Positions 31,883 to 43,201 of a stretch of DNA of 64,000 bases are shown here, one piece after another. The position numbers and the translations under genes are program-made. Within the stretch, counting starts at the first letter, position 1; every line of letters starts with the position of its first letter. The stretch is taken from contig NC_065544.1 of NCBI RefSeq assembly GCF_932294415.1, positions 12,065,351-12,129,350 on the forward strand. The letters run 5' to 3'. Source of the stretch: Quercus robur (lineage: Eukaryota; Streptophyta; Magnoliopsida; Fagales; Fagaceae). Under the pieces are notes generated by a model. It worked only from the letters and a program-made list of their open reading frames with translations, searched no databases and was not told the DNA's origin.

Positions 31883-32700
31883 CTTGACAGATGGAAAGGC
31901 TCAAGTTTACCACCATTAATAAGAATTGAGATCCATGAGCTAGACACACAACTCATAATGAGTTTGATTAGAGAGGGGGGCAGCCTGTAAAGCTCAAGAA
32001 CATCCTTAATAAAATGCCACTCAAGCCTATCATAAGCTTTCTTCAAATCTATTTTGATGGCCATAAACCCCGTTTTGCCCTTTTTGAGTGACATTGTATG
32101 AATAAGCTCTTGTGTGATGATCATATTATCCAACCCCATTCTCCCCGAAACAAAGGCGGTTTAGAGAGGAGATATGAGTTTAGGCAAAAAAAGTCGAAGT
32201 CTCTTGACTATGATCTTGGTGACCACTTTGTAAACTGTGTTACATAGGCTTATAGGTCTAAAGGAAGCCAAACAATCAGCCCCTGGATGCCTTGGAATAA
32301 GGGTGATAAGGGTCTCATTTAGGTGAGGAGGCATGGTGGAACTTTGAAACACCTTAAACACTTCATTAACCTCCGAAGTACCAACTTGTTGCTAGTAAGC
32401 TTGGAAGAACCCAGTGTGGATCCCATCAGGCCCTGGAGCTTTAAGTGGCTTAAGACTCCACAACCCCTCCTTCACTTCTAATCTGGTCAAATTTGCACAT
32501 AAAGTGCTAGCATCATCATGCCCAAGAAAACTAGGCCAAATGCTTATACTCCACCTCATCCTAGGAACACTAGTAACAATAGTAGAGAACAGATCTATAA
32601 ATCTGCTTCTAATCAGATCAACAATTACACTCTCACCCTGAAACCAATTCCCAAGGCTGTCCTTAAGGTAGAGAATTTTGTTCCTTCTTCTTTGAATCAA
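31883..32700 (-). pseudogene. LINE reverse transcriptase, N-terminal half
   Basis: Motifs in order on the minus strand: LKAPGPDGIHTGFFQAY, LITLIPRHPGA, FRPISLCNTVYKVVTKI, MAIKIDLKKAYDRLEW (first catalytic Asp), ISILINGGKLEPFHLSRG. The next motif of the same domain resumes at 29566 beyond the inserted LTR. In-frame stops lie near 32390 and 32159. Confidence 0.85.
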
Positions 32701-32736
32701 GGCCGAGGTAAGGAAAAATTTTGTGTTTCTATCTCC

Positions 32737-33759
32737 CTATATAAACCAATTGTACCTGGATTTTACAGACCAGAATTCCTCCTCGTATTGGAGAACTTCA
32801 AAGTACTCATTTCTAAGTTGACATTCTAGGTTTAGGAGATTATAATTTGGCCCATTAGCAATTCTAGTTTGAATTCCTCTAAGTCTAGCCTCAATTCTTC
32901 TTTTCCTTTGGAAGATATCTCCAAAGACTTCTTTATTCCAAATCTTGACATCAGTTGTGAACTTCTCAACATTTAATTTCAGGAGTCCATCCTCAGACGA
33001 AGAGTCAACCACCACACCCGAGAAGAGGGGGTGTGACATCCACATGGGCTGGAATCGAAAAGGCCTGCATAAGTTTGATGGGCCAGGGTCTTCCAATTTA
33101 AGCAGCATTGGGTAGTGGTCAGAATGAGTGCGGGCCAGATGGTGGACTGCCGCCTTAGGGTACAGCCCTCTCCAATCAAAATTTGCAAACCCTCTATCCA
33201 ACCTCTCTTGAATGAAGTGACCCACCTCCCTTTTATTGACTCAAGTGAAATGAGGCCCATGAAAGCCCAAATCCACCATACCACAAGAGTCCAAACACTC
33301 TTTAAACATTTGAACTCTTCTAGGATTAATAGGGTTCCCTCCCAGCTTGTCACCACTAGATAGTAATTCATTAAAATCACCCAACATCAACCAAGGTAAT
33401 TCGTGCATGGTGGCAATAGTAGCTAAATTTTTCCACAACAATTTTCTTTCCTCTAATCTAGGACTTGCATAAATGAATGAAAGTAGCTAGGAAGAGTTTA
33501 GAGCACGTACCTTAACCACTACGTGGATTTCCTGTTCAGTTTTTGCTAATTGCGTAATTTCAACCACATCAGACTTCCAAAGCACCCAGATACCACCCAA
33601 GTATCCAATAGTGTCAGCATGTAAGGCTCCATCAAAAGGAAGCCTATCCGTAATATCCTTTGCCCTTTCTCCCCCAACGCGAGTTTCTGTAATAATCACA
33701 ATTATGGGAGTGTGGGAATTGATCAAATTCTTCAAAGTGACATGAAAATGAGGGTTCAA
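32737..33759 (-). pseudogene. LINE endonuclease domain and linker
   Basis: AP-type endonuclease of ORF2: IIVIITETRVGG (Glu), FDGALHADTIGYLGGIWVLW, LPWLMLGDFNELL (Asp/Asn), VDLGFHGPHFTW, then QERLDRGFANFDW and HHLARTHSDHYPMLL (catalytic SDH). The linker into the RT (WNKEVFGDIFQRKRRIEARL) follows. Stops at about 33484 and 33238 interrupt one continuous frame. Confidence 0.85.
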
Positions 33760-34494
33760 AGCCCCCTACAGTTCCAAAGTAAAATATTCATTAGGACAGA
33801 AGAAGGAAGAACTAGTGCTCCTTCATGCAGATTTTGAGCTTCCATCTTGCTCAGTAATCTCCATCTTAACCCCTTAAAGACCTCCTGGATAATTCCACTC
33901 CTTGTGCAAGGAGCACCATGTGTTCAAGAACTCCCATCTGTGACTCCTTTAATGATATCAGCAGGCTTGACCCCTCCATGGTTGCTTCAGCTTGAATCAG
34001 ATTCTTGGAAATTACGTTTCCCTAACACCTCAGTACCCCCATCTTGGACATCCAAATTTTCCTTACCACGTCGTCTTCCTCCAGTTCCAAGTCTTTCAAG
34101 CTTTGATTCAGAGATTGCGGCGATAGCGCTCTCTACCCGAAAACCTGTGCTTCCCCTTTTGTCAGTCTATCTAACGGAAATATCCACCAAAGGCAAGCCC
34201 ATTCCATCCATGCCGGGTCGGTCAATGGAAGCCATCCCTTCACTTTGCTTTCTAGAGTTAAAGGGAAGAGTGGGCAATTTTCAGAAAGGGAAAAATCATG
34301 GTGGTATCTCCGAGCATGCTAGCGCAAATAAAAGCAAGTCCCACCATGATTTGATTTCGTGCACTAGGGTTCCAGAGCATGTAAAAGATACTTTTCAAGG
34401 TCATCATCATACACAAAAAGAGACATGTGCCTACTGTGATGCTACTGTGACATCTGTGTGCCCAGAGTTCTATATCAAGCTGCTACCAGATAAT
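33760..34494 (-). other. Upstream LINE region, content uncertain
   Basis: No recognisable LINE ORF1 or zinc knuckle could be read. A 216-codon open frame on the plus strand (33847-34497) has no domain I know and is probably fortuitous. Confidence 0.35.
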
Positions 34495-35022
34495 TAGGGC
34501 TGTCCAAAATGATCTGAGACTCGACCCACCCGAAGAAACCGATTGGAACCAATTTGATTTCGGCTGACTTGACTACTCCGGCGGTTAGTGGTAGATCTTC
34601 AACACCAAAAATTGATTCTGGCGGATTGGTTTCGGTTTTCCTCCCCTAAAACCTGAAAAACCCGAACTGACCGAAGAAACACAGAGTCCAGCAAAAATTT
34701 CCAAATTCCGGCCAAAGTTTTCCAAATCCCGATGAAAAAACCCAGATTTTGATGATATTTCACTTAGATCTGGTGAAATTTTGACTGGATCTGGCGAAAT
34801 CTCATCGAATCTGGTGAGATTTTTGCAAGATCTAAGTTTTTCTCACCGTCTTCTCTGATCTATGACTTTGATCGACCCGCCCATCACCTGTTGATGGTCT
34901 AATCCGCCTGATCTAATTACTCTAGCGGTCGTCGGCGGGTTCAATGTTTTGCCACTCAATTCCGGCGGGTCGATTCCAGGTTGGGTACAAACTCGACTCG
35001 GATCGACCCGTGGACAGCCCTA
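34495..35022. mobile_element. hAT-type MITE with 8-bp target duplication
   Basis: 528 bp with termini TAGGGCTGTCCA.. and ..TGGACAGCCCTA, flanked by CAGATAAT (34487-34494) and CGGATAAT (35023-35030), an 8-base duplication with one mismatch. TIR and duplication length both fit hAT. The interior is rich in GACCCGCC and TCTGGTGAAAT words; no transposase. Confidence 0.85.
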
Positions 35023-35099
35023 CGGATAATCAAAGCATTCTTGGAGAACTTTGCACCAAGCTACATTAATCAATGATAGCTATGAAGTTAGTCACAAAA

Positions 35100-35420
35100 G
35101 GTGGTTTATGCAAAAAAGAAGTTTATGGTAAGAAGTAGTCCAATTGGGATTAGAGTTGAGCTTCCTTATAGATTAGTAGGTTTTACTATAGGTAAATACT
35201 TTGGAATATGGTAAGAGTCATTGTACTTGTAATATATATTCTTATTAGTGGATTCTTAGCAAGTAGTGACCTGAATAATTACCTGGTAGGGTTTTGCCTA
35301 CGAGGATTTTCCCCATCATGATCATATTATTTGTGTCAAATTTATTTTCTGCTAAATTTAGATTGGTGATTTGATTGTGCCTTAATTGAATTTGCATATA
35401 GTTGAACTAGTAATTGATTA
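35100..35420 (+). mobile_element. Probable copia LTR relic
   Basis: Contains TGGTAGGGTTTTGCCTACGAGGATTTTCC at about 35283-35311 (shown only as position and type), the stem-like phrase typical of copia LTR R regions, after a TATA-poor A/T leader. No ends defined. Confidence 0.35.
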
Positions 35421-35479
35421 ATTAATTGTGGTAAATTTTTTAACTAGACAACTTTGTTGTTTTAGGAAGAGACTCATAA

Positions 35480-35800
35480 AAAAAGACTTTTGATGTAAAT
35501 TATGTGCGGGTTGTTTGATAATAAAATCAACATCGGCGTTAGCAACCTTCATCCAAAATGCAATCAAAAGGCTTCAAAAGGTTTCAATGACATGGTGGAT
35601 TTTATGTTCTACCACACTATTTTGCTCTGGTACGTACAAGGACAAGAGCATTGAAATATAATTCCATCCCTATTTAGTAATTTAAAATTTTTTTCACTTT
35701 CTATACTTTTCCATTGAGTCAGAGTAGAATATTTTGATGCATTTACTAAATTGAGTTTCAATTGTAGTAATAAATGTTTAAATAATAGATGGGCCATTAG
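35480..35800 (-). pseudogene. Degenerate copia integrase fragment, antisense
   Basis: On the minus strand, pieces read RDGIIFQCSCP, then a VPEQN-like block followed by VIETFEAF. These correspond to the GI-H/Q-SCP(Y)TPEQNGVVERKHRH stretch of copia integrases, including the region of the third catalytic Glu. Frames shift several times. It is a relic distinct from the sense-strand copia element just to the right. Confidence 0.5.
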
Positions 35801-35856
35801 ACTGTGAACACATAAAGTAAATTCAAGTATATTGTTTACTTAAAAAAAAATAGGGA

Positions 35857-36313
35857 TGTTTATCCCACATTAGTTGTGTGTGTCTAGTGTCTGCTATTTA
35901 TAACTTCAGTTTACAACTACAAAGGTCATTTTGTAGTTGTATTATGGTTATGTAATGTATTATATGTAAAGGATGATAATGCTGATGGTTCTACGTCAAG
36001 CCACTCAGTTAACAGAGCTTCAGTTCATAGACAAGCACAGTCACATAAACGACCTGTAGTTCAATCATAATATTGTAAAGTTGTGTGTAGTTTAGTATAA
36101 AAACTTGTGGTATTAGTTAGTTACACTACTGTACACGTGTTTGTATTTTATTAGTCATTACACAATTCTGTTAGGATAGAGTTGGCGCCTAAATTTGTTA
36201 TGATTGGTTAGCCTATACATGTTGTATCTCATGTAATCTATTCTCAATGAAAACTTCAGTTTCTCATTGTTTCTCTTCTAGAACTTTCTCTCAAAGAGTT
36301 ATAGTTTTCTTCA
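35857..36313 (+). repeat. Putative 5' LTR of the copia element
   Basis: The interval from TGTTTATCCCACATTAG to TTTTCTTCA ends exactly where a primer binding site begins. It contains a plausible TATA-like AGTATAAAAAC at about 36098. The left edge (TG at 35857) is inferred only from the TG rule; no 3' LTR is available to confirm it. Confidence 0.5.
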
Positions 36314-36325
36314 TGGTATCAGAGC
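36314..36325 (+). promoter_or_regulatory. Copia primer binding site
   Basis: TGGTATCAGAGC, complementary to initiator tRNA-Met, 8 bases upstream of the gag start codon. Confidence 0.8.
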
Positions 36326-36332
36326 TCCATTA

Positions 36333-38933
36333 ATGGCGTCCTTTGCTAGCTCTTCATCCTTTGCAACAACAGGGTCAACATCAAGCTCATCAATTACTCA
36401 TGGTGTTGATCCATCTCTGTTGCTCTTGTCAAATATGGCAAGTATGGTTACTGTGAAGCTTGATTACAATAATTATATGGTGTGGAGACATTGGATTGAA
36501 GTGATTCTGGTAGCTTATTCAATGATCAATTTCATTAGTGATGATGATCATGCTCCAGATCCTTTCCTCAAGGATAGCTTAGGAAACTTTACAACTGAAG
36601 CTAATCTAGAGTTTTTTCAATGGAAGAGTCGTGAGCAAGCCTTGTTTACTTTCCTTAATTCAACTCTCTCTCCCTCGATCTTGGCTCTTACAGTAGGTCA
36701 GAGGTCTGGACGAGGAGTTTGCAAGGTGATTGAGAAAAAGTTTGCCTCAATTTCACGCTCTCATGTACTCAGTCTTAAGGATGAACTAATGAGCATCAAG
36801 AAAGGCTCAGAATCTATGGATTCTTTCTTCCAAGGAATTAAAGAGGTCAGAGATAAACTTGGGGCTGTAGCAGTCTGTGTTGATGAAGAAAAGCTCATTC
36901 ATCTAGTTCTTGAAGCCCTACCATCAGAGTATGGTGCATTTTGCTCTGCAATTAGAACTAGGAATGACATTCTTACACTTGAAGAGTTGAACGCTCTCTT
37001 GAATGCTGAAGAAAGGTCAATCAAGAAGAGGTCTATTGCTTCAGATCTCAGGGATTCTTTTTCTTTAGCTATGGCAATCAATCAATTTCATCAATTCAAT
37101 CAAGGTCAAGGTAGGGGAAGAGGCAAGAATGGCAATAATAGGGGTCATGGTAATGGCAGAGGTGGTAATCAGTTTTCTGGTGGTGGTCATTTTCCTCATG
37201 GTCAATTTCCTCATGGTCATAATCAAGGGTTTGATCAGCATCAATTCACCTCTATGCCACGGACCAAGTCTAGTTCTTCTCAGGCTCAGAAGGTCACATG
37301 TCAAATTTGTGGCAAGAATGGACATTCTGCCTTGGATTGTTATCATCAAATGAATTTTGCTTACCAAGGAAGACATGCTCCAGCTAAGCTTGCTTCCATG
37401 GCTACAAGATCAATGGCTGCTTCATCAAATGCTAATCAGAATCATAATCGGCTGACTGACACTGGTGCTTCTGATCATATCACACCAAATTTGTCTCAGC
37501 TTTCTATTGCTCAACAACTTGCAGCTGGTGAGTCTGTTACAATTGGCAATAGGCAAGATTTACCTGTCACACATATTGGTAATGGTATGCTTGTTACTTC
37601 TTCTCATAATTTCTGTTTGAACAATATTCTTAAGGTTCCTCAAATTGCTTCAAACTGGCTGTCAGTTCACAAACTATGTCTTCGAAATAATGCATTTTGT
37701 TATTTTGATGCCTGTCAGTTCTTAATTCAGGATTTACTTACAAGGAAGGTGCTTTACATAGGGCTGAGTAAGGATGGAGTCTACCCTATACCTGCTTCTA
37801 CCTCTCTGCCTTCCTCCTTTTTTTCCCATATCAATTCTGGTGGCTTTGTTGCACTCTCTCCACAGACTTTACTTTGGCACAATAGGCTTGGACACCCTTG
37901 TTCTAAGATTTTACATTCAGCTATGTCTTTCTATCCTTCTGTTCAGCTTTCATCTGTTAGTGATATATGTTCCAAATGTACATCTTGTATAAGTGCCAAA
38001 ATGCACAAATTTCCTTTTCCTCAACATGTATCCAGTACTGAATTTCCCTTTCAATTAGTGCATTCAATTGTTTGGAGTCCTGCTCCAGTCACTTTTGTTC
38101 TTGAATACAGATTTTATGTGATTTTTGTGGATGATTTTACTCGCTTTACTTGGTTATTTCTGTTGAAAAGAAAGTCTGATGTGTTCAAGGTCTTCTTGCA
38201 TTTCAAATCTTTTGTTGCTAATCAATTTAATGCTAAAATCCAAACCTTAAGAACTGATGGTGGTGGTGAATTTGTTAATACCAATTTCAAGTCTTTTTGT
38301 TTGGAGCATGGCATTCAACATCAACTTTCTTGCCCTTACTCTCCTCAACAGAATGGTGTTGCTGAGAGAAAACACAGGCAGATTGTGGAAAGTGGTTTGT
38401 CCATGCTTCATCATTCTAATCTTCCTTTTTCTTATTGATCTTATGCCTTTAGTACTGCTATTTATCTTCTCAATAGGATTCCCTCTTCTGTTTTGAATTT
38501 TACTTCACCTTGGGAAAAATTGTATGGTCACAAACAACCACTTCATGCTTTGAAAACTTTTGGTTGTGCTGTTTACCCTTACTTGAGGCCTTATGTTTCT
38601 AGTAAATTTGATCCTACTAGTCAAGGGATATTTCTTGGATATCCTCCTCAGTCCAAGGGTTATATTTGTTTAGATGTTCTTATTGGCAGAATTTATATTT
38701 CCTGTCATTGTATTTTTGATGAGTCTGTTTTTCCTTCTTTTCCTATCTCTACTACTGAGTCTTCTTCCAATTTTCCTGCTTCTTTTACTCCTTTTGATCT
38801 CTGGTTTTCTTCTTTACTTCCAATTTCTTCTCTAGGCATTTCTCATTCTAATTCTAACACTACTTCTGATCCTACTCCTTCCAACTTGAGTTGGAAGTCT
38901 TCTAAAGATTATATTTTTGTTGATTTTGTTTAG
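36333..38933 (+). pseudogene. Copia gag-protease-integrase, RT deleted
   Basis: One frame, 866 codons, broken by TGA at 38436-38438. Gag: YNNYMVWRHWIEVIL and the UBN2-like region to about residue 230, a Gly/His-rich linker, and zinc knuckle CQICGKNGHSALDC at 37299-37340. Protease: DTGASDH with the Asp at 37458. GAG-pre-integrase: LLWHNRLGHP plus the downstream CSKCTSC that completes the HHCC zinc site. Integrase core: VDDFTRFTW, TDGGGEFVN and NGVAERKHRQ with the DDE residues. After the stop the integrase C-terminus continues (FGCAVYPYLRPY; FLGYPPQSKGY). The frame ends at 38933 with no RT, RNase H or 3' LTR, so the element is 3'-truncated. Confidence 0.88.
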
Positions 38934-39892
38934 TAATTTTTGGGGTAGTGTGTGTGGAGGGGTGGATTTTGTGAGCAATAAATTGCATTGAAAGTTTTTG
39001 TATATGAATTAATTTTCTTGCTCTGTAATTGTAAATTGCATTGGAAGGTTTAAGTGTATCTAAATTTGGCATATTCATTGAAACCCGATGAGAACCACCT
39101 CAGCTCAACTAGCATAGTCTACAATTTGGTTTGGTACATATTTTTATCTATGTTGAACATTGTTATTTGATGATCATTAGGTGGTTTAACATGTTGCACA
39201 ATTTTGGATGGTTGATTTTTTATTGATTATTTTATAAATTTATATTTAAAAAATGACAAAACTTAGGTGCTGTTCCTTAGATTTCTCTCTTAAGATTCAG
39301 TCATGTGGTTACTTAACTAAAAAATATACTTCCATCTCATGAGAAAAAATCCACATGGTAGAATCTTAAAATGGGAACCTAAGAAACAGCACCTAAGTCT
39401 TGCTCTTTAAAAAATTAGTACGCATTTGGATTAGCTTTTTTCCATTAGCTTATTTGTTTATGTTAAACTTTTTAAAACCTCACTTTTTTTTAGTACAATT
39501 ATACTTTAGTCATTTAAAAAAAAAAAAAAAAAGCAAATAAGCTCTTTAGTAAAAAGAATCCAAGCATACTTAACTTCTATGTTTATTTTTCTAGTTGTTC
39601 TACATAATCATTCACATGACTATCTGGAATTACTAGAAATATTAAAGTTTTTCTATACGAGCTAAACAAAAAAATGTGTTTTCTAGCTCATTTTCAAGGT
39701 CGCAACCAAACATAAGAAAACCAATTAGTTTTCCCAAAAAGGTTTTTAACTTGATATCTGCTGCGGTTGTATTGTGTTTGATATATGAGATTTAGCAGTT
39801 TTCCTTATTGTAGCTTTGAGTTTTGCTTTCAAAGTATATGTTTTCCCCCCTATTTTTGATTTCCAAAGTCTATAGGAAAAAATTAGAGGTCA
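38934..39892. other. Spacer between copia and MBD exons
   Basis: No MBD-gene exon found. Holds the MITE at 39261-39398 and an A-run near 39517. Confidence 0.5.
39261..39398. mobile_element. 138-bp MITE with about 48-bp inverted repeats
   Basis: Begins ACTTAGGTGCTGTTCCTTAG and ends with the inverted partner CTAAGAAACAGCACCTAAGT. The arms stay similar through AAGATTC(A/T)(G/A)(T/C)CATGTGG. The loop contains CATCTCATGAGAAAAAAT. No ORF. Confidence 0.8.
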
Positions 39893-40065
39893 GGCCTTGG
39901 TGCAATGGCCAGTGCCATCCACCAAAGCGACAGGTAACAGGTTCGAGTCCAGGAATTAGCCTTTTCAAAAAATAACTTGAAGTAAAGTTGCCCACCAATC
40001 TCTTCTCCCGGACTTCGCAAAAGTGGGAGTTTTGTGCACAAGGTAAGACCTTTTGCCAATCATCA
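39893..40065 (+). mobile_element. tRNA-derived SINE, family B copy 1
   Basis: CCTTGGTGCAATGGCCAG (box-A-like), CAGGTTCGAGTCCAGG (box B), then CCTTTTCAAAAAATAACTTG and a tail with CTCTTCTCCCGGACTTCGC and GTTTTGTGCACAAGGTA. Shares this layout with 55906-56130. It sits about 30 bp before the first visible MBD exon, inside the presumed preceding intron. Confidence 0.6.
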
Positions 40066-40098
40066 ACTTTGTGCTAATTTTCTGTCCAATATTTGCAG

Positions 40099-41631
40099 AT
40101 ATTATGTAGCACCTTCAGGCAAGAGACTACGCTCAATGGTGGAGGTCCAAAAGTATGGTGTTGCCCTGTACTCCAATATTTCCCTGTTGCATCACTTTTG
40201 TAAATAATTGCGTAACCTGAATAACTAAATAACTTGTGGGTGTTCAAAGGTTCACAAGTATAATGTATTTCCTATTTGAATAACAACCTTTTGTGGGGCT
40301 TCTGCTTTTGCAGGTACTTTCTAGAACATCCAGAGCATATGACTGATGGGGTAACTCTCTCACAATTCTCATTTCAAATTCCAAGGCCTTTGCAGGAAAA
40401 TTATGTGAGAAAGCGCCCTACACATCGAGCTGCCTTATGTGATGGCACTAGACCCCTTGAACCTGACGAAGGTATGCAGAACAAACTACCTACTTCTCAA
40501 AAACAAACTGAAAAGACTTTTTTAATTACCTCTAAATTTTGCTTGAGGAGAGAAAGTTTCACCTAATTTAAGCTATGGCATAATGCCATCAAATCTAGTG
40601 GTATCTCTGTAAGACTTGAGGGATTTTTATGCCACACACCTGTTTTGTTCATGAATCACCATTTACTCATTAATGTAATTTATCATCAAAACCATGGCTT
40701 TATGCCATACGCCTGTGTTTTTTTCATGAATCACCATTTACTCATTAATGTAATTTATCCTTAAAATCATATTCTAAGGGGTTTTTCTTGGTTGTATTTA
40801 GTCCATATATCCTTATTTATGTAGTTAGTCCGTATATACTTATTTATATGTTCGTTCTGTGGGTTCAGTTAAGGCTTCCAAATTACATTTGCATTAACAT
40901 TCCTCTTTTATCATTAATTCTGTACCATCACACTGAAAATTGATACCTATGGTTTGGGGGTCTCCTGCATATCAATTAACTTTGCTGCAGTGTACAATCA
41001 TCAGATTAAACTGCAAACCTGATGTCTGATTTGAATTTCATATAGAATATTCCAATTGAACAGGGGTTAGCTGTTTGATTTTAATTAAAATATTGAATAT
41101 CCCGATTGAAAAGTGCTTTGCTATGAAATGTGTATCTTTTTTCCCTTTTGATAACGTCTAAAGTGGTGCTGGCTGAATTTAAAGGAAAAACCATCAGTTT
41201 CTCTACTTGCTTGACTTGGTTCATCACCACAGCTTTTCCTGTCTCTATTCTTCCATCTTCATGGGATAAAAAATGAAACTATAAAGAACTCGATTTTCAA
41301 ACTGTTAGAATAGGATAATTGGCAAAATGAGGTGTCTTAAGAGTGTAAAACCTTTGACCATTGTCCGTTATCTTAGTTATGGAATATTTTGTTGCATTTA
41401 ATAACAATGTCCCTCTTGTTTTATGCAGTGAGTCCCCTGTCTTGGGCAGGCCCAGATGACGGTCCAGACTTGCAGCTTAATAGGTCAGCAATGCCTTCTC
41501 CTTACTTTGAGGCACCTGTTTTTGATCCTGTTCATCAAGACCCGCAAAGAAGCGAGCAAGAACTTCTACAAAGGAGATGTACAGTAGTAAGCCAAATTAA
41601 AATTATCATAGGGGTTAAGGTTGATGGGTGA
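40099..41631 (+). CDS. Methyl-CpG-binding-domain protein, MBD2-like (3' exons only)
   Basis: Three exons join in frame: 40099-40152, 40314-40471 and 41429-41631 (stop TGA). The product reads YYVAPSGKRLRSMVEVQ-KYFLEHPEH..GVTLSQFSFQIPRP and ENYVRKRP, then SPLSWAGPDDGPDLQL. YYVAPSGKRLRS with the following helix is the core of the MBD fold; the FSFQIPRPLQENYVRKR tail is typical of the plant MBD2/MBD12 type. Such proteins usually carry an upstream CW-type zinc finger; I find no such exon back to about 38.9 kb, where a truncated copia lies. The first visible exon starts in phase (one base completing a codon), so upstream exons once existed. Either they lie beyond a very long TE-filled intron or the gene is 5'-truncated. 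The end of the last exon (..SQIKIIIGVKVDG) looks like intron read-through, so a donor may have been missed. Confidence 0.75.
40627..40772. repeat. Tandem duplication of about 73 bp in the MBD intron
   Basis: Two adjacent copies beginning TTTATGCCA(C/T)AC and sharing TTCATGAATCACCATTTACT and CATTAATGTAATTTATC, with a few substitutions and a small indel. Confidence 0.8.
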
Positions 41632-43201
41632 AATTATGATCATGGGTTGGTCAAGATAGCGTTTTGGTTTTGTTTCTCCTGTGACTGCTCACTTTGTATC
41701 TTGTCTTATGTTGCCCCACATTACTAGATTATGTTTCCAGAGGAAAAAGGGGAAGTTTTGTTGAGAAAGAATGTGAAATAGAACAGGTCAGCTCGGGGTT
41801 TAAGGGTTAGTGATGTAGGCTTGGCGTCTGGCCTTTGTGAAAAATCCGTATAAAAGAAAATATATAGTTTATATTGGATCCGTCAACTGATTTCACAATT
41901 ATGTACATGCATGACTTCTTAACTCCGCCTATCTTGGTGATTCTAGTGAGTTTTGAATGTTTTATTATTTGTTCTCTCTCTCCCTCTCTCCACACACACA
42001 CAAAGGTTATATATCTTGGAGAGTATATTGATCCATGCATTGATAGATATGGATATATGGTCTGAATTCTACGGTCTGAATGTAGCCTGTGTCAAAAATT
42101 AAGTGGTGGTACCACTGTACCTTAAGGAATTTTTGCCAAGTTATTGCCTTACGGAGGATAATCATTAATCAGTCACCAATCCTCATAAGGCAAGTACTCG
42201 ATGGACTGATTATATTCAAACTGTAAACACAACACTGACAACTCAACAAATACAGAGCTGCAAATAGCAAACCTGACCGAACAAGATTCAAACATAAAGC
42301 CATGTTCCGATTTTAAACTGATAAATGAAAAGATAATTGCTGTTAAAAAAGGGCATCATTTTGATCAACAAAGTTTTTAGGCTTACATATATTTTTCTAT
42401 CGTATTTAAGAACCCCTAATGGATTCAAAGTTCATGTGAATGAAACATTCTTGTTCGAGTTTAGTTAAGACCATAAATTTTTTCACAATTCTAATGTGGC
42501 AAATTGTGAGTTGCTATCAATTAGGGTTGTGACAAAGGTAGTAACAAAAGTTGTGGTACAAAAGCTGTCCACAGATTTTTTTTTTCTTCTTAAATTCCGG
42601 CTGATGAAATTTTCAATGTTAAGGAGACTATTTTGGAGGACAGTTTTTACCTAAATCAATTTAAAAGAATCTCTTCCATCCCATTAAAATGACTGTCTAC
42701 ATGTACTTAAATAACATGATCCATTTAGTCATTTAAACAAATTACATGACTACTAAGTCAGTCTACTTAGTCACTCAAGTGATTAAAAGCTCACATAGAT
42801 GATTTAAATCGTCATGTAATAGGTCTGAGCAAGTTTCTAGTTTGAGGGGAAATTCGGTAAGTGGCCATTAATGAAGAGTATGGATTAACTTCAAGTAGTC
42901 CTCGCCCAGAGCAGATTTTGCACATACTGAAAGACTAAGTTACAAATACTTCGCATGCAACAAAGTTGCACTGTAAACAGACTTCATTTCTATATTCTAG
43001 TTTGATTTCTTGCCAAGTGTCTTGGATCATGCTGTAAAAATCATGGCCAATATTCCATTGAAGAAAAGAATCATTTTCACTGTTATCTGTGGTGGGTATG
43101 TACATATAAGCTACACTCAGTTCCCATTTCACGCACCTTGCCACTACCTTCAGCTGAAAATAAGGACTCAGCAGCAAGATGCTAATATCTCTAGGAATGA
43201 A
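41632..43201. other. Intergenic region between MBD and decarboxylase
   Basis: No gene seen. Contains a CT/CA microsatellite at about 41973-42004, a MITE-like relic around 42480-42560 related to the element at 14298, and the decarboxylase 3' flank (42900-43201). Confidence 0.5.

Larger units (their letters stand above)
27313..34494 (-). mobile_element. LINE (L1-type non-LTR retrotransposon), interrupted
   Basis: Read on the minus strand the order is endonuclease, reverse transcriptase, zinc-binding zf-RVT region and RNase H, the usual order of plant L1-type LINEs. The 3' end is marked by an A-run on the minus strand (T at 27313-27320). A separate LTR element (29572-31877) splits the RT exactly between ..FHLSRG and IRQGDPLSPY... 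The endonuclease/N-terminal RT part shares one frame with several in-frame stops; a frame change occurs between 28575 and 28479. The 5' limit is uncertain: ORF1 is not recognisable, and the region around 34494 is broken by another MITE after which related sequence may continue to about 35110. Confidence 0.85.

Noticed and set aside
33847-34497. 216-codon plus-strand ORF as a gene
   Set aside because: It sits opposite the LINE upstream region, has no known domain and no splice or promoter context.
41807-42065. Overlapping ORFs on both strands near 41.8-42.1 kb
   Set aside because: Caused by a microsatellite-bearing low-complexity stretch; no homology recognised.
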